Shown: piece by piece, positions 1 to 8,690 of the stretch
Position numbering within the stretch: position 1 is the first letter of the stretch
Layout: each line of letters opens with the position of its first letter
Assembly (NCBI GenBank): GCA_016875535.1
Contig: VGPF01000003.1
Coordinates: 58,196 to 122,195, forward strand
Length of the DNA: 64,000 nucleotides
Source of the DNA: Chloroflexota bacterium
Lineage (GTDB): Bacteria > Chloroflexota > Dehalococcoidia > SHYB01
Reading direction: 5' to 3'
Made by a program: the position numbers and the translations under genes
The notes under the pieces: model-generated
What the model saw: the letters and a program-made list of their open reading frames with translations, nothing else
Told to the model about the DNA's origin: nothing
Database searches by the model: none

Positions 1-115
1 AGAAGGAGGATCGGGCCAGCGTGCGGTATTCCGGCTCCAGGTATTTGGTCCAGATCTCCGCGGGCTCATAGACATGGCTATCGGCGTCAATGACAGTATA
101 GTTGTGCTTCTTCAT
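1..115 (-). CDS. Amidohydrolase (ACMSD-like), N-terminal part only
   Basis: The gene runs off the left edge; only about 38 N-terminal residues are present. They begin MKKHNYTVIDADSH, with the D-x-D-S-H metal-binding start of amidohydrolase family 2 (ACMSD-like TIM barrels), followed by a YEPAEIW segment that matches the corresponding part of the next gene (187-1593). The ATG at 115 is preceded by AAGGAG six bases upstream, which fixes the start. It is a probable metal-dependent hydrolase or decarboxylase of unknown substrate. It shares strand with the amidohydrolase at 187-1593 (71 bases apart), so the two look like paralogues in one transcription unit. Confidence 0.8.
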   Translation of the reverse strand, partial: MKKHNYTVIDADSHVYEPAEIWTKYLEPEYRTLARSSF

Positions 116-186
116 CGCGTGCTCCTTGGTGCGTTCGTCCCTTCCACATGCGGGACGACGCTTGCGAAGGTCTCAGGCGGCCGCCG

Positions 187-1593
187 TTAATGGCCGGCGC
201 GGCCCGCCATCATCTTGGCCTGCCACTCGCGGGCCAGCTTGGGGTCCTTCTGGACGCGGGCGAACTCTTCGAGCTCCGCAGGCTTGGGGAACCAGGCCGG
301 GCGCTCGATGGGTTTCTGCTCATGGACGAACATCTTAGGCTCGATGCGGTACATGCGGTAGGCGTTGCCGCCGAGCATCTTGGCCTGAACGGCCTCCGGC
401 ACTTCCACTTCGCTCATCTCGCGGATGGCGCTCCAGGAGTCGGAGGCGTCATGGTGGTAGGCGTCCGAGGCCCAGACGGCGACGTTTTCAAACTTGTCCC
501 ACTGGCGGAACATTGGCGTCTCATCCGATTCGAAGGAGATGAACATCTGGTCGTAGAAGGCCTCGCTGGGCAGGCGCTTCACGGGCGCGGTGCGCTGGCT
601 GGCATAAAGGTGGAAGTAGCGGTCCAGGCGCTCCAGGATGCCGGGGAGCCAGGTGGAATTGGACTCCAAGATGGACATCTTGAGCTTGGGGTAGCGCTCC
701 AGGAAGCCGGAGAGGAGGACCTGGGCGAGCCAGGTTGTGGCTTCATAGATGAAGCTGAGGGTCTGGGAGTTGATACCCTGGGCCATGCCGTTGCCGTGGG
801 CCGTGAGGTCTATGAGCTCACCGGGGGTGAACATGGGCTTGTCCGTGGGGCCCACGCCGGTGGTGGGGAAGGTGTGCATGCCGACGACGGTATTCGTCTC
901 CTCGAAGGCGCGGAAGACCTTGTCCCAGTTGATGCCGCCCCAGCTGGGGTAGATCTTGTTCGGGTAGTTGCCCTGGGCGTCAATGGGGCGCACGAGGGCA
1001 ACGCGGACGCCCATCTTGGCGATGCGGCGCAGCTCATCGGCGGCGTACTCGGCGTTCTGCACGGGGAGCCAGCCTGCGGCGTGGAGGCGCTCGCGGTTGG
1101 CGCTGCAGAAGTCGTCGGCCCAGTTGTTGTAGGCGCGGGCCAGGGCGGCTGCGCCATCGGCGTTTTCAATGAAGGGGAAGTGGCCGACGAGGAGGGTGGG
1201 GATGATCATGACGGCGTCTATGCCCATCAAGTCTAGGTCCTTGATGCGGGCATGGGGCTCGTAGGCGCCCTGGTGCTCGAGGTAATCTTTCTGGTCCTCG
1301 TTGAGCTGGCTATAGATGAGCTTGCGCTTGATGGGCTTGGTCATCCCCGGGCCGGAGATGCAGATGGGGTTGAAGCCGGGGGAAAACTCGTAGCGCGCGC
1401 CGCCGATGACCTTCTTTTTGCCGTTGAGGATGGCCTGCTTCTCGTTGCGCCAGTAGGATTGCTGGACCAGATCCTTGTATTTCGGCTCTACGTACTCCCA
1501 AATCTTGAGCGGATCATTGATGTGGGCGTCGCAATCGAAGACCGGGAAGTTCTTGGTCATCTTGCCGTTAGCCATGCCGCCGTTTTTCGACAT
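187..1593 (-). CDS. Amidohydrolase family protein (ACMSD-like TIM barrel)
   Basis: Protein of 468 residues, probably a metal-dependent amidohydrolase or decarboxylase; substrate unknown. An N-terminal D-C-D-A-H-I-N motif is the first metal-binding element, and a late S-D-x-x-H-H-D segment (WASDAYHHDAS) supplies the conserved C-terminal Asp. The reading frame stays open far upstream, antisense to the MoxR gene. The true start is set by AGGAGG in front of a double ATG: the second ATG (1593) has five-base spacing, the first (1596) only two. It belongs to the same family as the partial gene at 1-115 and the gene at 57089-58225. Family assignment is firm, substrate is not. Confidence 0.85.
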   Translation of the reverse strand: MSKNGGMANGKMTKNFPVFDCDAHINDPLKIWEYVEPKYKDLVQQSYWRNEKQAILNGKKKVIGGARYEFSPGFNPICISGPGMTKPIKRKLIYSQLNEDQKDYLEHQGAYEPHARIKDLDLMGIDAVMIIPTLLVGHFPFIENADGAAALARAYNNWADDFCSANRERLHAAGWLPVQNAEYAADELRRIAKMGVRVALVRPIDAQGNYPNKIYPSWGGINWDKVFRAFEETNTVVGMHTFPTTGVGPTDKPMFTPGELIDLTAHGNGMAQGINSQTLSFIYEATTWLAQVLLSGFLERYPKLKMSILESNSTWLPGILERLDRYFHLYASQRTAPVKRLPSEAFYDQMFISFESDETPMFRQWDKFENVAVWASDAYHHDASDSWSAIREMSEVEVPEAVQAKMLGGNAYRMYRIEPKMFVHEQKPIERPAWFPKPAELEEFARVQKDPKLAREWQAKMMAGRAGH

Positions 1594-1715
1594 CATCCCC
1601 TCCTGTGGCTTTGGGTTTGATCGAGGGTAGCAAAGCGCAACGGGGGTGTCAATCGGCGGGCCGGGGAGACCCATGCCTCTGGGGTGGACGAATCCATCGG
1701 GCGGTAGCCATCGTC

Positions 1716-1724
1716 TGCTACAAT
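1716..1724 (+). promoter_or_regulatory. Extended -10 promoter for the MoxR gene
   Basis: TGC followed by TACAAT reads as an extended -10 element. The last bases of the box overlap an in-frame ATG at 1723, so that ATG cannot be on the transcript. This argues for the TTG at 1765. No convincing -35 is visible. Confidence 0.6.
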
Positions 1725-1764
1725 GGCCCGACGCCGAGCGGCCAATCCATGGGTGGAGGGTGCT

Positions 1765-2727
1765 TTGACCAACGCTAAGGCTATAGCCGAAAAGGTGATC
1801 GGGAACGTCGAAAAGGTCATCATCGGCAAACGCCCGGAAGTCGAGCTCGCCCTTATCGCCCTCATCTGCCGCGGCCACGCCCTCATCGAAGATGTGCCCG
1901 GTGTGGGCAAGACGACGATGGCGAAGAGCCTGGCGCGCTCCATCAGCTGCAGTTTCAAGCGCATCCAGTTCACGCCGGACATGCTGCCGACGGATATCAC
2001 GGGCGTCTCCATCTTTAACCAGAAATCTGGGGACTTTGAGTACCGCCCCGGCCCGATCCTGGCGCAGGTGGTGCTGGCTGATGAGATCAACCGCGCCACG
2101 CCGAAGACGCAATCGGCGCTCCTGGAAGTGATGGAGGAGCAGCAGGTGACGGTGGACGGCGTGCCGCACCCGATGCCGCAGCCCTTTATCGTGCTTGCGA
2201 CGCAGAACCCCATCGAGTACGAAGGGACATTCCCGCTTCCGGAGGCCCAGCTGGACCGCTTCTTCCTGCGCATCTCCATGGGCTATCCCACGGCCGCCGC
2301 CGAGGTGCAGATACTGGACATGCAGCAGAAGAGCCACCCTGTGGACTCGCTGACGCCCGTGGCCTCCGCCGACGAGGTCATCTCGATCCAGAACGCCGTC
2401 CGCGATGTCTATGTGGATACGCTCATCAAGAGCTATATCGTCTCGATCGCAGAGGCGACGCGGCGACACGAGGCGATCTATCTGGGCGCATCGCCGCGCG
2501 GCTCGCTGTATCTCTTCCACGCCGCCCAGGCGCGCGCCCTTTTACAGGACCGCGACTACGTGACGCCGGACGATGTGAAGGCGCTGGCGGAGCCGGTGCT
2601 TTCACACCGCCTGCTGGTGAACCCCGCCTCCCGCATGAAGGATGTAACGGGGCGCACGATCGTCGCCGCCGTGTTGGACCAGGTGCCGGTGCCAGGCGCG
2701 CGTCCTCGCGATAAGGTCCGCTCCTAG
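1765..2727 (+). CDS. MoxR-family AAA+ ATPase
   Basis: Protein of 320 residues. Walker A (DVPGVGKTT), Walker B ([12 protein letters not shown]) and a sensor region are intact, and the AAA_3 core is followed by the AAA lid. MoxR ATPases act as chaperones that activate or mature partner proteins, often von Willebrand factor A-domain proteins. No such partner is next door here, where ogt follows after about 90 bases. An upstream ATG at 1723 overlaps the -10 box, whereas the TTG at 1765 has GGAGG five bases upstream and is taken as the start. Family certain; client unknown. Confidence 0.9.
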   Translation: MTNAKAIAEKVIGNVEKVIIGKRPEVELALIALICRGHALIEDVPGVGKTTMAKSLARSISCSFKRIQFTPDMLPTDITGVSIFNQKSGDFEYRPGPILAQVVLADEINRATPKTQSALLEVMEEQQVTVDGVPHPMPQPFIVLATQNPIEYEGTFPLPEAQLDRFFLRISMGYPTAAAEVQILDMQQKSHPVDSLTPVASADEVISIQNAVRDVYVDTLIKSYIVSIAEATRRHEAIYLGASPRGSLYLFHAAQARALLQDRDYVTPDDVKALAEPVLSHRLLVNPASRMKDVTGRTIVAAVLDQVPVPGARPRDKVRS

Positions 2728-2814
2728 GCGCGGCCCGGGCCTTCTGCCAACCGCCCCTTCCCTTACCTTCCAAGGAAGGACTAGGATTGACGGACTGAGC
2801 AGGAGGGCCGAAAG

Positions 2815-3336
2815 ATGGAACCGCAACTCTGTTACGCCACGGAAAAGACGCCTTGGGGCTACATCGCCCTTGTGGCCTCCGATAGGGAGCTCGTGCGGCT
2901 GACGCTGCCGTGCGAACGGGAGCAGGAGGCCCTGGCGGAAGTGGCAGATGCGCTCAACGGCTACGCTGTGCTGGATCACAAGCCCTTCGCCGAGCTGCTC
3001 TCGCGGCTGACGCGCTACTTCGCGGGCGAGGCCGTGGACTTCAGCGATGTTGCGCTGGATGATTCGAAGGCGACGCCCTTCCGCCGCCGCGTGATGAAGG
3101 CGGTACGCGGCATCCCGCGGGGCAAAGTGATGAGCTACCGCCAGGTAGCTTCGAAGGTGGGGCGGCCCCTGGCGGCGCGGGCAGTGGGGGCGACGATGGC
3201 GGCGAACCCGGTCTGCATCATCGTGCCGTGCCACCGGGTGGTGGGGAGCGACGGCAGGCTCGTGGGATTCGGGGGCGGGCTGGAGATGAAGCAGCGGATG
3301 CTGGAGATGGAAGGGGCGGCGGTAGTTCGCTCCTAG
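2815..3336 (+). CDS. ogt: Methylated-DNA--[protein]-cysteine S-methyltransferase
   Basis: Protein of 173 residues that would remove alkyl groups from O6-alkylguanine by irreversible transfer to its own cysteine. The active-site motif IIVPCHRV is intact and is followed by the usual GFGGGLEMKQRML segment. An N-terminal domain precedes it, as in Ogt/AdaB proteins. The start ATG has AGGAGGG nine bases upstream. The gene ends tail to tail with the next minus-strand gene, sharing a single CTAG that supplies both stop codons. Ogt versus AdaB naming is a matter of convention. Confidence 0.92.
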   Translation: MEPQLCYATEKTPWGYIALVASDRELVRLTLPCEREQEALAEVADALNGYAVLDHKPFAELLSRLTRYFAGEAVDFSDVALDDSKATPFRRRVMKAVRGIPRGKVMSYRQVASKVGRPLAARAVGATMAANPVCIIVPCHRVVGSDGRLVGFGGGLEMKQRMLEMEGAAVVRS

Positions 3337-3557
3337 TCGGCGATCTCTCCAACAAGCTCTTCCAGTAGCTTCTTCGCTTCTTCCAACTGGTCTTGGCGCA
3401 CCAGGACGCGCACGGGGAGGACGGACTGGGCGAGGAAGTAGGGCATCTTGGCCTCGGGCGCGGCGGCGGCGATGCCGTTGGCAATGAGCAACTCCACCCA
3501 GCTTTCCGCGATGATGGCGTTGGGCGCAGTGACTACCCGAACCCAATCGCTCGGCAT
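3333..3557 (-). CDS. DUF2007-like small protein
   Basis: Protein of 74 residues starting MPSDWVRVVTAPN. It resembles the DUF2007 'putative signal transducing protein' family: a small ferredoxin-like fold with a strand-helix pattern around AIIAESWVELLIANGI and a C-terminal PVRVLVRQDQLEEAKKLL segment. The ATG at 3557 lies two bases after the stop of the upstream gene (3560-3955), so the two are co-transcribed and probably translationally coupled. Longer upstream extensions of this frame overlap that gene and are not used. Biochemical role unknown. Confidence 0.7.
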   Translation of the reverse strand: MPSDWVRVVTAPNAIIAESWVELLIANGIAAAAPEAKMPYFLAQSVLPVRVLVRQDQLEEAKKLLEELVGEIAD

Positions 3558-3559
3558 GC

Positions 3560-3955
3560 CTATCGCTTCTGGTAGCGGAAGGTCGGCGTTTTCAGACGCT
3601 TCAAGACGTCCTTCCAGTCCACCTTGCCATCGGGCGCGGTCCATTCGACGAAGGCCGCGCCTTCGCCGGCCCACTGGGCGAAGCGCTTGGTGGCGGTGAG
3701 GTGCGGCTCGGCCTGGACGAAGGCGCGCATGGCGGCGCGGTCGCGCCAGGCGGAGACGGTCCAGAACTTCTTGCGCCGCATGTCTGTGTTAAGGGCGTAG
3801 CGGACCGCGCCGTCTGTCCGTTTCACCTGCTTGGCCACGCGCGTGCTGAAAGCCAGGAAGGCCGGGATGTCTCGATAGCGCCGCAGGGGAAGAACCGTCG
3901 CGCTCCACTCAACGTTGCCCGTCGCCGCAGGCTTCACCAGGCCGCCCGTCTTCAT
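3560..3955 (-). CDS. ABM/DUF3291-like dimeric alpha-beta barrel protein
   Basis: Protein of 131 residues. The central part (RFRDIPAFLAF-like segment, then FWTVSAWRDRAAMRAFV) resembles the antibiotic-biosynthesis-monooxygenase and DUF3291 ferredoxin-like barrels, in which an aromatic SxW strand pairs with a helix. Catalysis cannot be inferred. The start is the ATG at 3955, just beyond the end of dnaE (3970). The order dnaE, this gene, DUF2007 gene is collinear with tight spacing, so they may be transcribed together. Fold assignment is by eye and moderate. Confidence 0.6.
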   Translation of the reverse strand: MKTGGLVKPAATGNVEWSATVLPLRRYRDIPAFLAFSTRVAKQVKRTDGAVRYALNTDMRRKKFWTVSAWRDRAAMRAFVQAEPHLTATKRFAQWAGEGAAFVEWTAPDGKVDWKDVLKRLKTPTFRYQKR

Positions 3956-3969
3956 CGCTCCACCGCTTT

Positions 3970-6900
3970 CTAGGCTATCTGAATGGCTTCCGAGCCGACC
4001 AATGCCGCGATCTTGTTGAGCACTTCCGTCTCGCAAGAGGTCTTGAGGTCTTCAAAGGTGAGCGTCTTTTCGCCATCGAAGGACTTGATGGTGAAATAGA
4101 CGGAGTCCGGGCCGCTCTTGGAGCGGACGATGCCGAGAATCTCCCGGAAGAGATTGATGTCCGCCTGGGAATCATCCGTCTCCTGGAGGACGATGGTCAT
4201 GGCCCTGGGCGCAGGCTTTGCGGCGGGTTTCTTGTGGGCGCCGTTGCCGTTCATGTGGCCGTTGCCGTTGAGAGCGGCGGCCTTGGGCGGTGGCGGCGGC
4301 TCGACGATCTTTTCGACGGCGGCAACGGGATCGGCATCCACTGCGGCGACGGGCGGCTCATCAAGGACGACCTGTGCTCCCGCATCGCGGCCGCCGATGA
4401 CGGCATCGAGGGGCTCGGCGCTATCGCAGGCGACGGAGATGCGGTCGTTGCGGGAGCGGACCTTGCCCTTCACCACCAGCATCATGTCGTCGCGCCAGAG
4501 ATGGGCTGTCTTCTCATAGGTGCCGGGCCAGACTGTGACTTCCACCTTGCCGTTCAGGTCGTCTTCCAGCGTGGCGACGGCGAAGCTGCGGGCATCGCGC
4601 TTGGTCTGCAGGATGCGCACGGCGGAGACCTGGCCCGCGATGGTGACGGCCTTGTTCTCCAAGTCAATAGTGATGTTGCCGCAGGGCGTGATTTCCGGGC
4701 CCAGTAGGGCCACGGCCTTTGTAAGGGGGTGGTCGTCTAGGTAGACGCCCAGCAGCTCCTTCTGCCACTGGAGGCGCGTCTGCTGAGGCACCTCGCTCCC
4801 CTGGCCGGGGACGGCGATCTCCGGGACGGGCACAGGGACGGAGGCGCCGAAGAGATCGAACATGGTGGACTGGCCGCTCTCCTTGCGCCGCGCTTCCTGC
4901 TGGGCGAGGGAGAGGATGCGGTCTGCGCTGGCAAGGAGACCTTCGCGGCTACCAAAGCCATCCAGCGCGCCGACCATAATAAGGCTCTCCAGCGCGCGCT
5001 TGTTGAGGCTCTTGAGCGGGGCGCGCCTGGCGAAGTCCTCTACATTCTTATAGGGGCCGCCGCGCTCCCGCTCTTCGATGATGGGCAGGACGGCGGCTTC
5101 GCCGACGTTCTTGATGGCGGCCAGGCCGAAGCGGATACCGGGCTTGCCGGAGCTTTCATCTATCGTGAAGCCGGCGCTGCCGGCGTTGACGTCCGGGGTC
5201 AGCACCGGGATGCCCAAGCGGCGGCACTCGGTGATGGTGGTGGCAACTTTGTCTGTGGCGCCCTGGAAGCAGCTGAGGAGGGCCGTCATGGATTCCAAGG
5301 GGTAGTTGGCCTTGAAGTAGGCAGTCCAGTAGGCGATGAGGGCGTAGCTGATGCTGTGGGCCTTGTTGAAGGCGTACCCGGCGAAGGGCTCGATGAGGTT
5401 CCAGACGGTCTCCGCCATCTGGGCTGTGTGTCCCTGGGTCATCGCGCCCTTCACGAAGTCGCTCTTCTGCTCCTGCATGAGCGCAGCGATCTTCTTGCCC
5501 ATGGCCTTGCGGACGATATCGGCCTTGCCCATGCTGTACCCGGCGAAGTGTCGCAGGACCATGAGCACTTGATCTTGATAGACGATGATGCCGTAGGTCT
5601 CGTCCAGGATCTCCTTGAGCGCGGGATGGGGATAGCTGACCTCGCGGCGGCCGTGCTTGGAGTCTATGAAGGCCGGGATCTGCTCCAGCGGCCCCGGGCG
5701 ATAGAGGGCGATCATGGCGGAGAGGTCGCCGAGGGTGGAGGGGCGCAGCTCTTTAATGTAGCGGCGCATGCCGGTGCTTTCCAGCTGGAAGATGCCCGTC
5801 GTCTCGCCTGAGGAGAGGAGGCTGAAGGTCTTCTTATCATCGAGGGGGATTTGCAGCAGGTCCAAGGGCTTGCCGGTCTGCCTGCTGATGGTGGCGCAGG
5901 TCTTCTGCAAGATGGTAAGGTTGATGAGGCCCAGGAAGTCCATCTTGAGGAGGCCGAGCTTGGCGATGTCCCCCATGGAGAATTGCGTGAGGTTGACGCC
6001 GGTCTCGGCGCCCTTGATGCCGCGCTGGAGGGGCACGATGTTGATGAGGGGTTCGTCCGAGATGACGACGCCCGCGGCATGGGTGCCGGCGTTGCGGGCG
6101 ACGCCTTCCAAGCTCTGGCCTGCATCCACGAGCTTCTTGATCGTCGCGTCGGCTTCGTAGACCTGCTTGAACTCGGGGATGAGGCCTTTGGCATCTTCGA
6201 TGGTCCAGGCCTTGATACCGCCGCGCTCCTCCTTGCGATAGCCCGTGGGGATCAGGCGCGTGACGCGGTCCACATCGGCATAGGTCATGCCGAGGGCGCG
6301 GCCGGTATCGCGGAGTGCCTGCTTCGCGCCCAGGGTGCCGAAGGTGATGATCTGGGCGACGCGCGCATCGCCATAGCGCTTGAGGACGTAGTCAATGACC
6401 TCGTCCCGGCGGTCATCCTGGAAGTCCATGTCAATATCGGGCATCTCCTTGCGCTCGATGTTGAGGAAGCGCTCGAAGACGAGGCGGTACTTCAGGGGGT
6501 CGGCGTTGGTGACGTAGAGGCAGTAGAGGACGAGGCTGGAGGCCGCGCTGCCGCGGACGCCCATGAAAATATTCTGCTCGCGCACGAAGCGGCTGATGTC
6601 CCAGACGACGAGGAAGTAATCGGAGAAGCGCGTCTTTTTGATGACGTCCAGCTCATAGTCCAGCCGGGCGCGCTGCTCGTCGGTGGGCTCGCCGTAGCGC
6701 CTGCGGAGGCCCTCCCAGCAGAGCTTGGTGAGGTAGTCATCGGCGGAGCCGCCATCGGGAACCGGGAACTTGGGCAGGTGCGATTTCTTGAAGTCAATAT
6801 TGATATTGCACTGGTCGGCGATGGCGCGCGTGGACTGGACGGCCTGGGGCAGATCGGCGAAGAGGCGCTCCATCTCCTCCGTGCTGCGGAGGTAATAGGT

Positions 6901-7620
6901 GGGATCGTCCATCCGCATGCGGTCCCTCTGGTCCACGGTGCTGTTGGTGCCGATGCAGAGGAGGATATCGTGGGTCGTATGGTCGTGCTGGTGGACGTAG
7001 TGGACGTCGTTGGTGGCCACCAGGGGCAAGTCGAGCTCGCGGCTCATGGAAAGGAGCTGTTCATTGACGACGCTTAGCTCAGGGAGGCCATCGCGCTTCT
7101 GGATCTCGAGGTAGAAGCCGCTGAGGACTTCGCGGTGCCACTTGGCGGCGGCGCGGGCATCCTGGTTGCGGCCCTGCTGGATGAGGCGGGGAATCTCGCC
7201 GTTGAGGCAGCCGGAGAAGGCGATGATGCCCTGCCCATGCTCCTGAAGAAGCTCGTGGTCTATGCGGGGCTTGTAATAGAAGCCTTCAAGGTTGGCCTTA
7301 GTGATGAGCTTGATGAGGTTGCTATAGCCGGTGTTGTCCCTGGCTAAGAGCGTGATGTGGTAGGGCTGCTTATCGCCGCCGGCCTTGCTGTGGCGGCTCC
7401 CCGGCGCCATGTAGGCTTCCACGCCGATGACGGGCTTGATGTTCTCCGATTTGCAGGCGTTATAGAACTCGATGGCGGAATAGAGGGCGCCGTGATCCGT
7501 GACGCCCATGGTGTCCATGCCGAGCTCTTTGGCGCGGGCGACCAGGTGATCAATACGGCACAGCCCGTCAAGCAGGCTGTACTCCGTGTGGAGGTGGAGA
7601 TGTGTAAAGGGAGCGCCCAT
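3970..7620 (-). CDS. dnaE: DNA polymerase III subunit alpha
   Basis: Replicative polymerase of 1216 residues. The N-terminal PHP domain begins THLHLHTEYSLLDG. The catalytic palm motif PDIDMDF lies near residue 393. The C-terminal half includes FAGYAFNKAHS and, near residue 987, an OB-fold (VTIAGQVSAVR). It is somewhat longer than the usual 1,160 or so residues because of a Pro/Ala/Asn/Gly-rich linker (roughly 1093-1140) followed by a small C-terminal domain. The start ATG has GAGGAG eleven bases upstream. A promoter sits at 7671-7699. It is divergent from rpmH. Confidence 0.97.
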   Translation of the reverse strand: MGAPFTHLHLHTEYSLLDGLCRIDHLVARAKELGMDTMGVTDHGALYSAIEFYNACKSENIKPVIGVEAYMAPGSRHSKAGGDKQPYHITLLARDNTGYSNLIKLITKANLEGFYYKPRIDHELLQEHGQGIIAFSGCLNGEIPRLIQQGRNQDARAAAKWHREVLSGFYLEIQKRDGLPELSVVNEQLLSMSRELDLPLVATNDVHYVHQHDHTTHDILLCIGTNSTVDQRDRMRMDDPTYYLRSTEEMERLFADLPQAVQSTRAIADQCNINIDFKKSHLPKFPVPDGGSADDYLTKLCWEGLRRRYGEPTDEQRARLDYELDVIKKTRFSDYFLVVWDISRFVREQNIFMGVRGSAASSLVLYCLYVTNADPLKYRLVFERFLNIERKEMPDIDMDFQDDRRDEVIDYVLKRYGDARVAQIITFGTLGAKQALRDTGRALGMTYADVDRVTRLIPTGYRKEERGGIKAWTIEDAKGLIPEFKQVYEADATIKKLVDAGQSLEGVARNAGTHAAGVVISDEPLINIVPLQRGIKGAETGVNLTQFSMGDIAKLGLLKMDFLGLINLTILQKTCATISRQTGKPLDLLQIPLDDKKTFSLLSSGETTGIFQLESTGMRRYIKELRPSTLGDLSAMIALYRPGPLEQIPAFIDSKHGRREVSYPHPALKEILDETYGIIVYQDQVLMVLRHFAGYSMGKADIVRKAMGKKIAALMQEQKSDFVKGAMTQGHTAQMAETVWNLIEPFAGYAFNKAHSISYALIAYWTAYFKANYPLESMTALLSCFQGATDKVATTITECRRLGIPVLTPDVNAGSAGFTIDESSGKPGIRFGLAAIKNVGEAAVLPIIEERERGGPYKNVEDFARRAPLKSLNKRALESLIMVGALDGFGSREGLLASADRILSLAQQEARRKESGQSTMFDLFGASVPVPVPEIAVPGQGSEVPQQTRLQWQKELLGVYLDDHPLTKAVALLGPEITPCGNITIDLENKAVTIAGQVSAVRILQTKRDARSFAVATLEDDLNGKVEVTVWPGTYEKTAHLWRDDMMLVVKGKVRSRNDRISVACDSAEPLDAVIGGRDAGAQVVLDEPPVAAVDADPVAAVEKIVEPPPPPKAAALNGNGHMNGNGAHKKPAAKPAPRAMTIVLQETDDSQADINLFREILGIVRSKSGPDSVYFTIKSFDGEKTLTFEDLKTSCETEVLNKIAALVGSEAIQIA

Positions 7621-7670
7621 CGGCCGGCCGGCTCCTCGTGATGCGCTGGCGTCAGGCCCGCAGTGGGGCC

Positions 7671-7699
7671 ATTCTAGCACTCGCGGTGCGCGGAGTGAA
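7671..7699 (-). promoter_or_regulatory. dnaE promoter
   Basis: On the minus strand TTCACT (7699-7694) and TAGAAT (7676-7671) are separated by 17 bases. The -10 is preceded by TGC, an extended -10. The dnaE ATG lies about 50 bases further. The 7621-7934 interval holds this promoter and the rpmH promoter. I see no DnaA-box cluster or other gene in it. Confidence 0.65.
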
Positions 7700-7882
7700 C
7701 CGCCGGTGGCACAAGCCCGCCGCTTGCAATCCGCTAGCGATGCTGGCGGTTGTGGTCCACCCCGCCCAGACGCGGCTAGCGAATCGAAAGCGCCCACAGT
7801 CTTCCGCGCAGGCCTAAAGCCGTTCTGCCCCACCGCTCAGGTAAACAGCCCGCCTGGAGATTTCTCAGGTCCACCTCTGGCG

Positions 7883-7912
7883 TTGACACTCCTTTCGCAT
7901 GAACCCTATAAT
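7883..7912 (+). promoter_or_regulatory. Consensus sigma-70 promoter of the rpmH operon
   Basis: TTGACA (7883-7888) and TATAAT (7907-7912) are both perfect matches, with an 18-base spacer. rpmH starts 22 bases downstream. This is the strongest promoter in the window, fitting a ribosomal protein and membrane-insertion operon. Confidence 0.9.
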
Positions 7913-7934
7913 GGACAGGTTTGAGAGGCACCCC

Positions 7935-8072
7935 ATGACCAAAGGCACCTGGAACCCAAAAGTGAAGCAGCGAAGACGCGTGCACGGCTTTCGCGCCCGC
8001 ATGCGTTCGAAGACCGGACGGAACGTCCTCCATCGCCGCCGCCTGAAGGGGCGGTCCAAGCTGACCGTCTAG
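7935..8072 (+). CDS. rpmH: 50S ribosomal protein L34 (bL34)
   Basis: A 45-residue, strongly basic protein beginning [19 protein letters not shown] and continuing [19 protein letters not shown], the recognisable bL34 pattern. It is a structural protein of the large ribosomal subunit. It is the first gene of the conserved rpmH-rnpA-yidD-yidC-jag order and has its own consensus promoter. No extra domain or truncation is seen. Confidence 0.97.
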   Translation: MTKGTWNPKVKQRRRVHGFRARMRSKTGRNVLHRRRLKGRSKLTV

Positions 8073-8117
8073 CTATCATCAGGCGGCGCATGGTCTCCGG
8101 GGCGTGAGCCCAATGGA

Positions 8118-8474
8118 ATGGACAAACAGGCGCGCCTGAGACAGCAATCGGAGTTCGATGCGGTCCGGCAGAAGGGCCGCTGGTGGACGAACGGCTTGCT
8201 CTCGCTCCAAGCGATGACGAACGGCCTTGAACGGAACCGTTACGGGTTCCTTGTAAGCAAAAAAGTCGGCAAGGCGGTGGTGAGGAACCGCACCAAGCGC
8301 CGGTTGAAAGAGATCGTGCGGAAAGAGGCGCTCTCCCAAGGCTGGGACCTGGTGCTCATCGCGAAGCCGAAGGCCGCCGAGGCCACGTTCGAAGAGATGA
8401 CGCGCTCAGTGAAGGACCTTTTGCATAGAGGACGGCTGACCGCCCGACACGGCGGCAAGCCGATACAGGGATAA
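8118..8474 (+). CDS. rnpA: Ribonuclease P protein component
   Basis: A basic protein of 118 residues that partners the RNase P RNA in 5' maturation of tRNAs. The RNR signature is present as AVVRNRTKRRLKEIVR, preceded by the FLVSKKVGKAV strand typical of the family. The ATG is 45 bases after rpmH. The gene is followed three bases later by yidD. Length is normal. Confidence 0.96.
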   Translation: MDKQARLRQQSEFDAVRQKGRWWTNGLLSLQAMTNGLERNRYGFLVSKKVGKAVVRNRTKRRLKEIVRKEALSQGWDLVLIAKPKAAEATFEEMTRSVKDLLHRGRLTARHGGKPIQG

Positions 8475-8477
8475 ACG

Positions 8478-8687
8478 ATGAAGTCAGCGGCGATACTGGG
8501 CATCAAGTTCTATCGGGTCGCTCTTTCGCCCTTCGTGTTCACCTCGTGCCGCTATCAGCCCACCTGCTCACATTACGCCGAGGAGGCGTTCCACAAGCAC
8601 GGCTTTTTCAAAGGCGTCCGGCTCACGGTCGAGCGGCTCGCCCGGTGCAACCCCTTCGGCGGGCGCGGCTTTGACCCGGTGCCCTGA
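8478..8687 (+). CDS. yidD: Membrane protein insertion efficiency factor YidD
   Basis: Protein of 69 residues with the diagnostic CRYQPTCSHYAEEAF segment and a C-terminal RCNPFGGRGFDPVP. YidD proteins are small, membrane-peripheral and assist YidC/Sec insertion. The position between rnpA and yidC is the conserved one. Three bases separate it from rnpA. Confidence 0.95.
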   Translation: MKSAAILGIKFYRVALSPFVFTSCRYQPTCSHYAEEAFHKHGFFKGVRLTVERLARCNPFGGRGFDPVP

Positions 8688-8690
8688 CGC

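Noticed and set aside
148..1236. Plus-strand 362-codon ORF
   Set aside because: Antisense shadow of the amidohydrolase gene, with Gly/Val/Asp-biased composition and no family pattern.
1594..2520. Upstream extension of the amidohydrolase frame on the minus strand
   Set aside because: It is antisense to the MoxR gene; AGGAGG before the ATG at 1593 gives the real start.
7621..7934. Possible replication origin beside rpmH
   Set aside because: No DnaA-box cluster, AT-rich unwinding region or dnaA gene is seen; the interval is explained by two divergent promoters.
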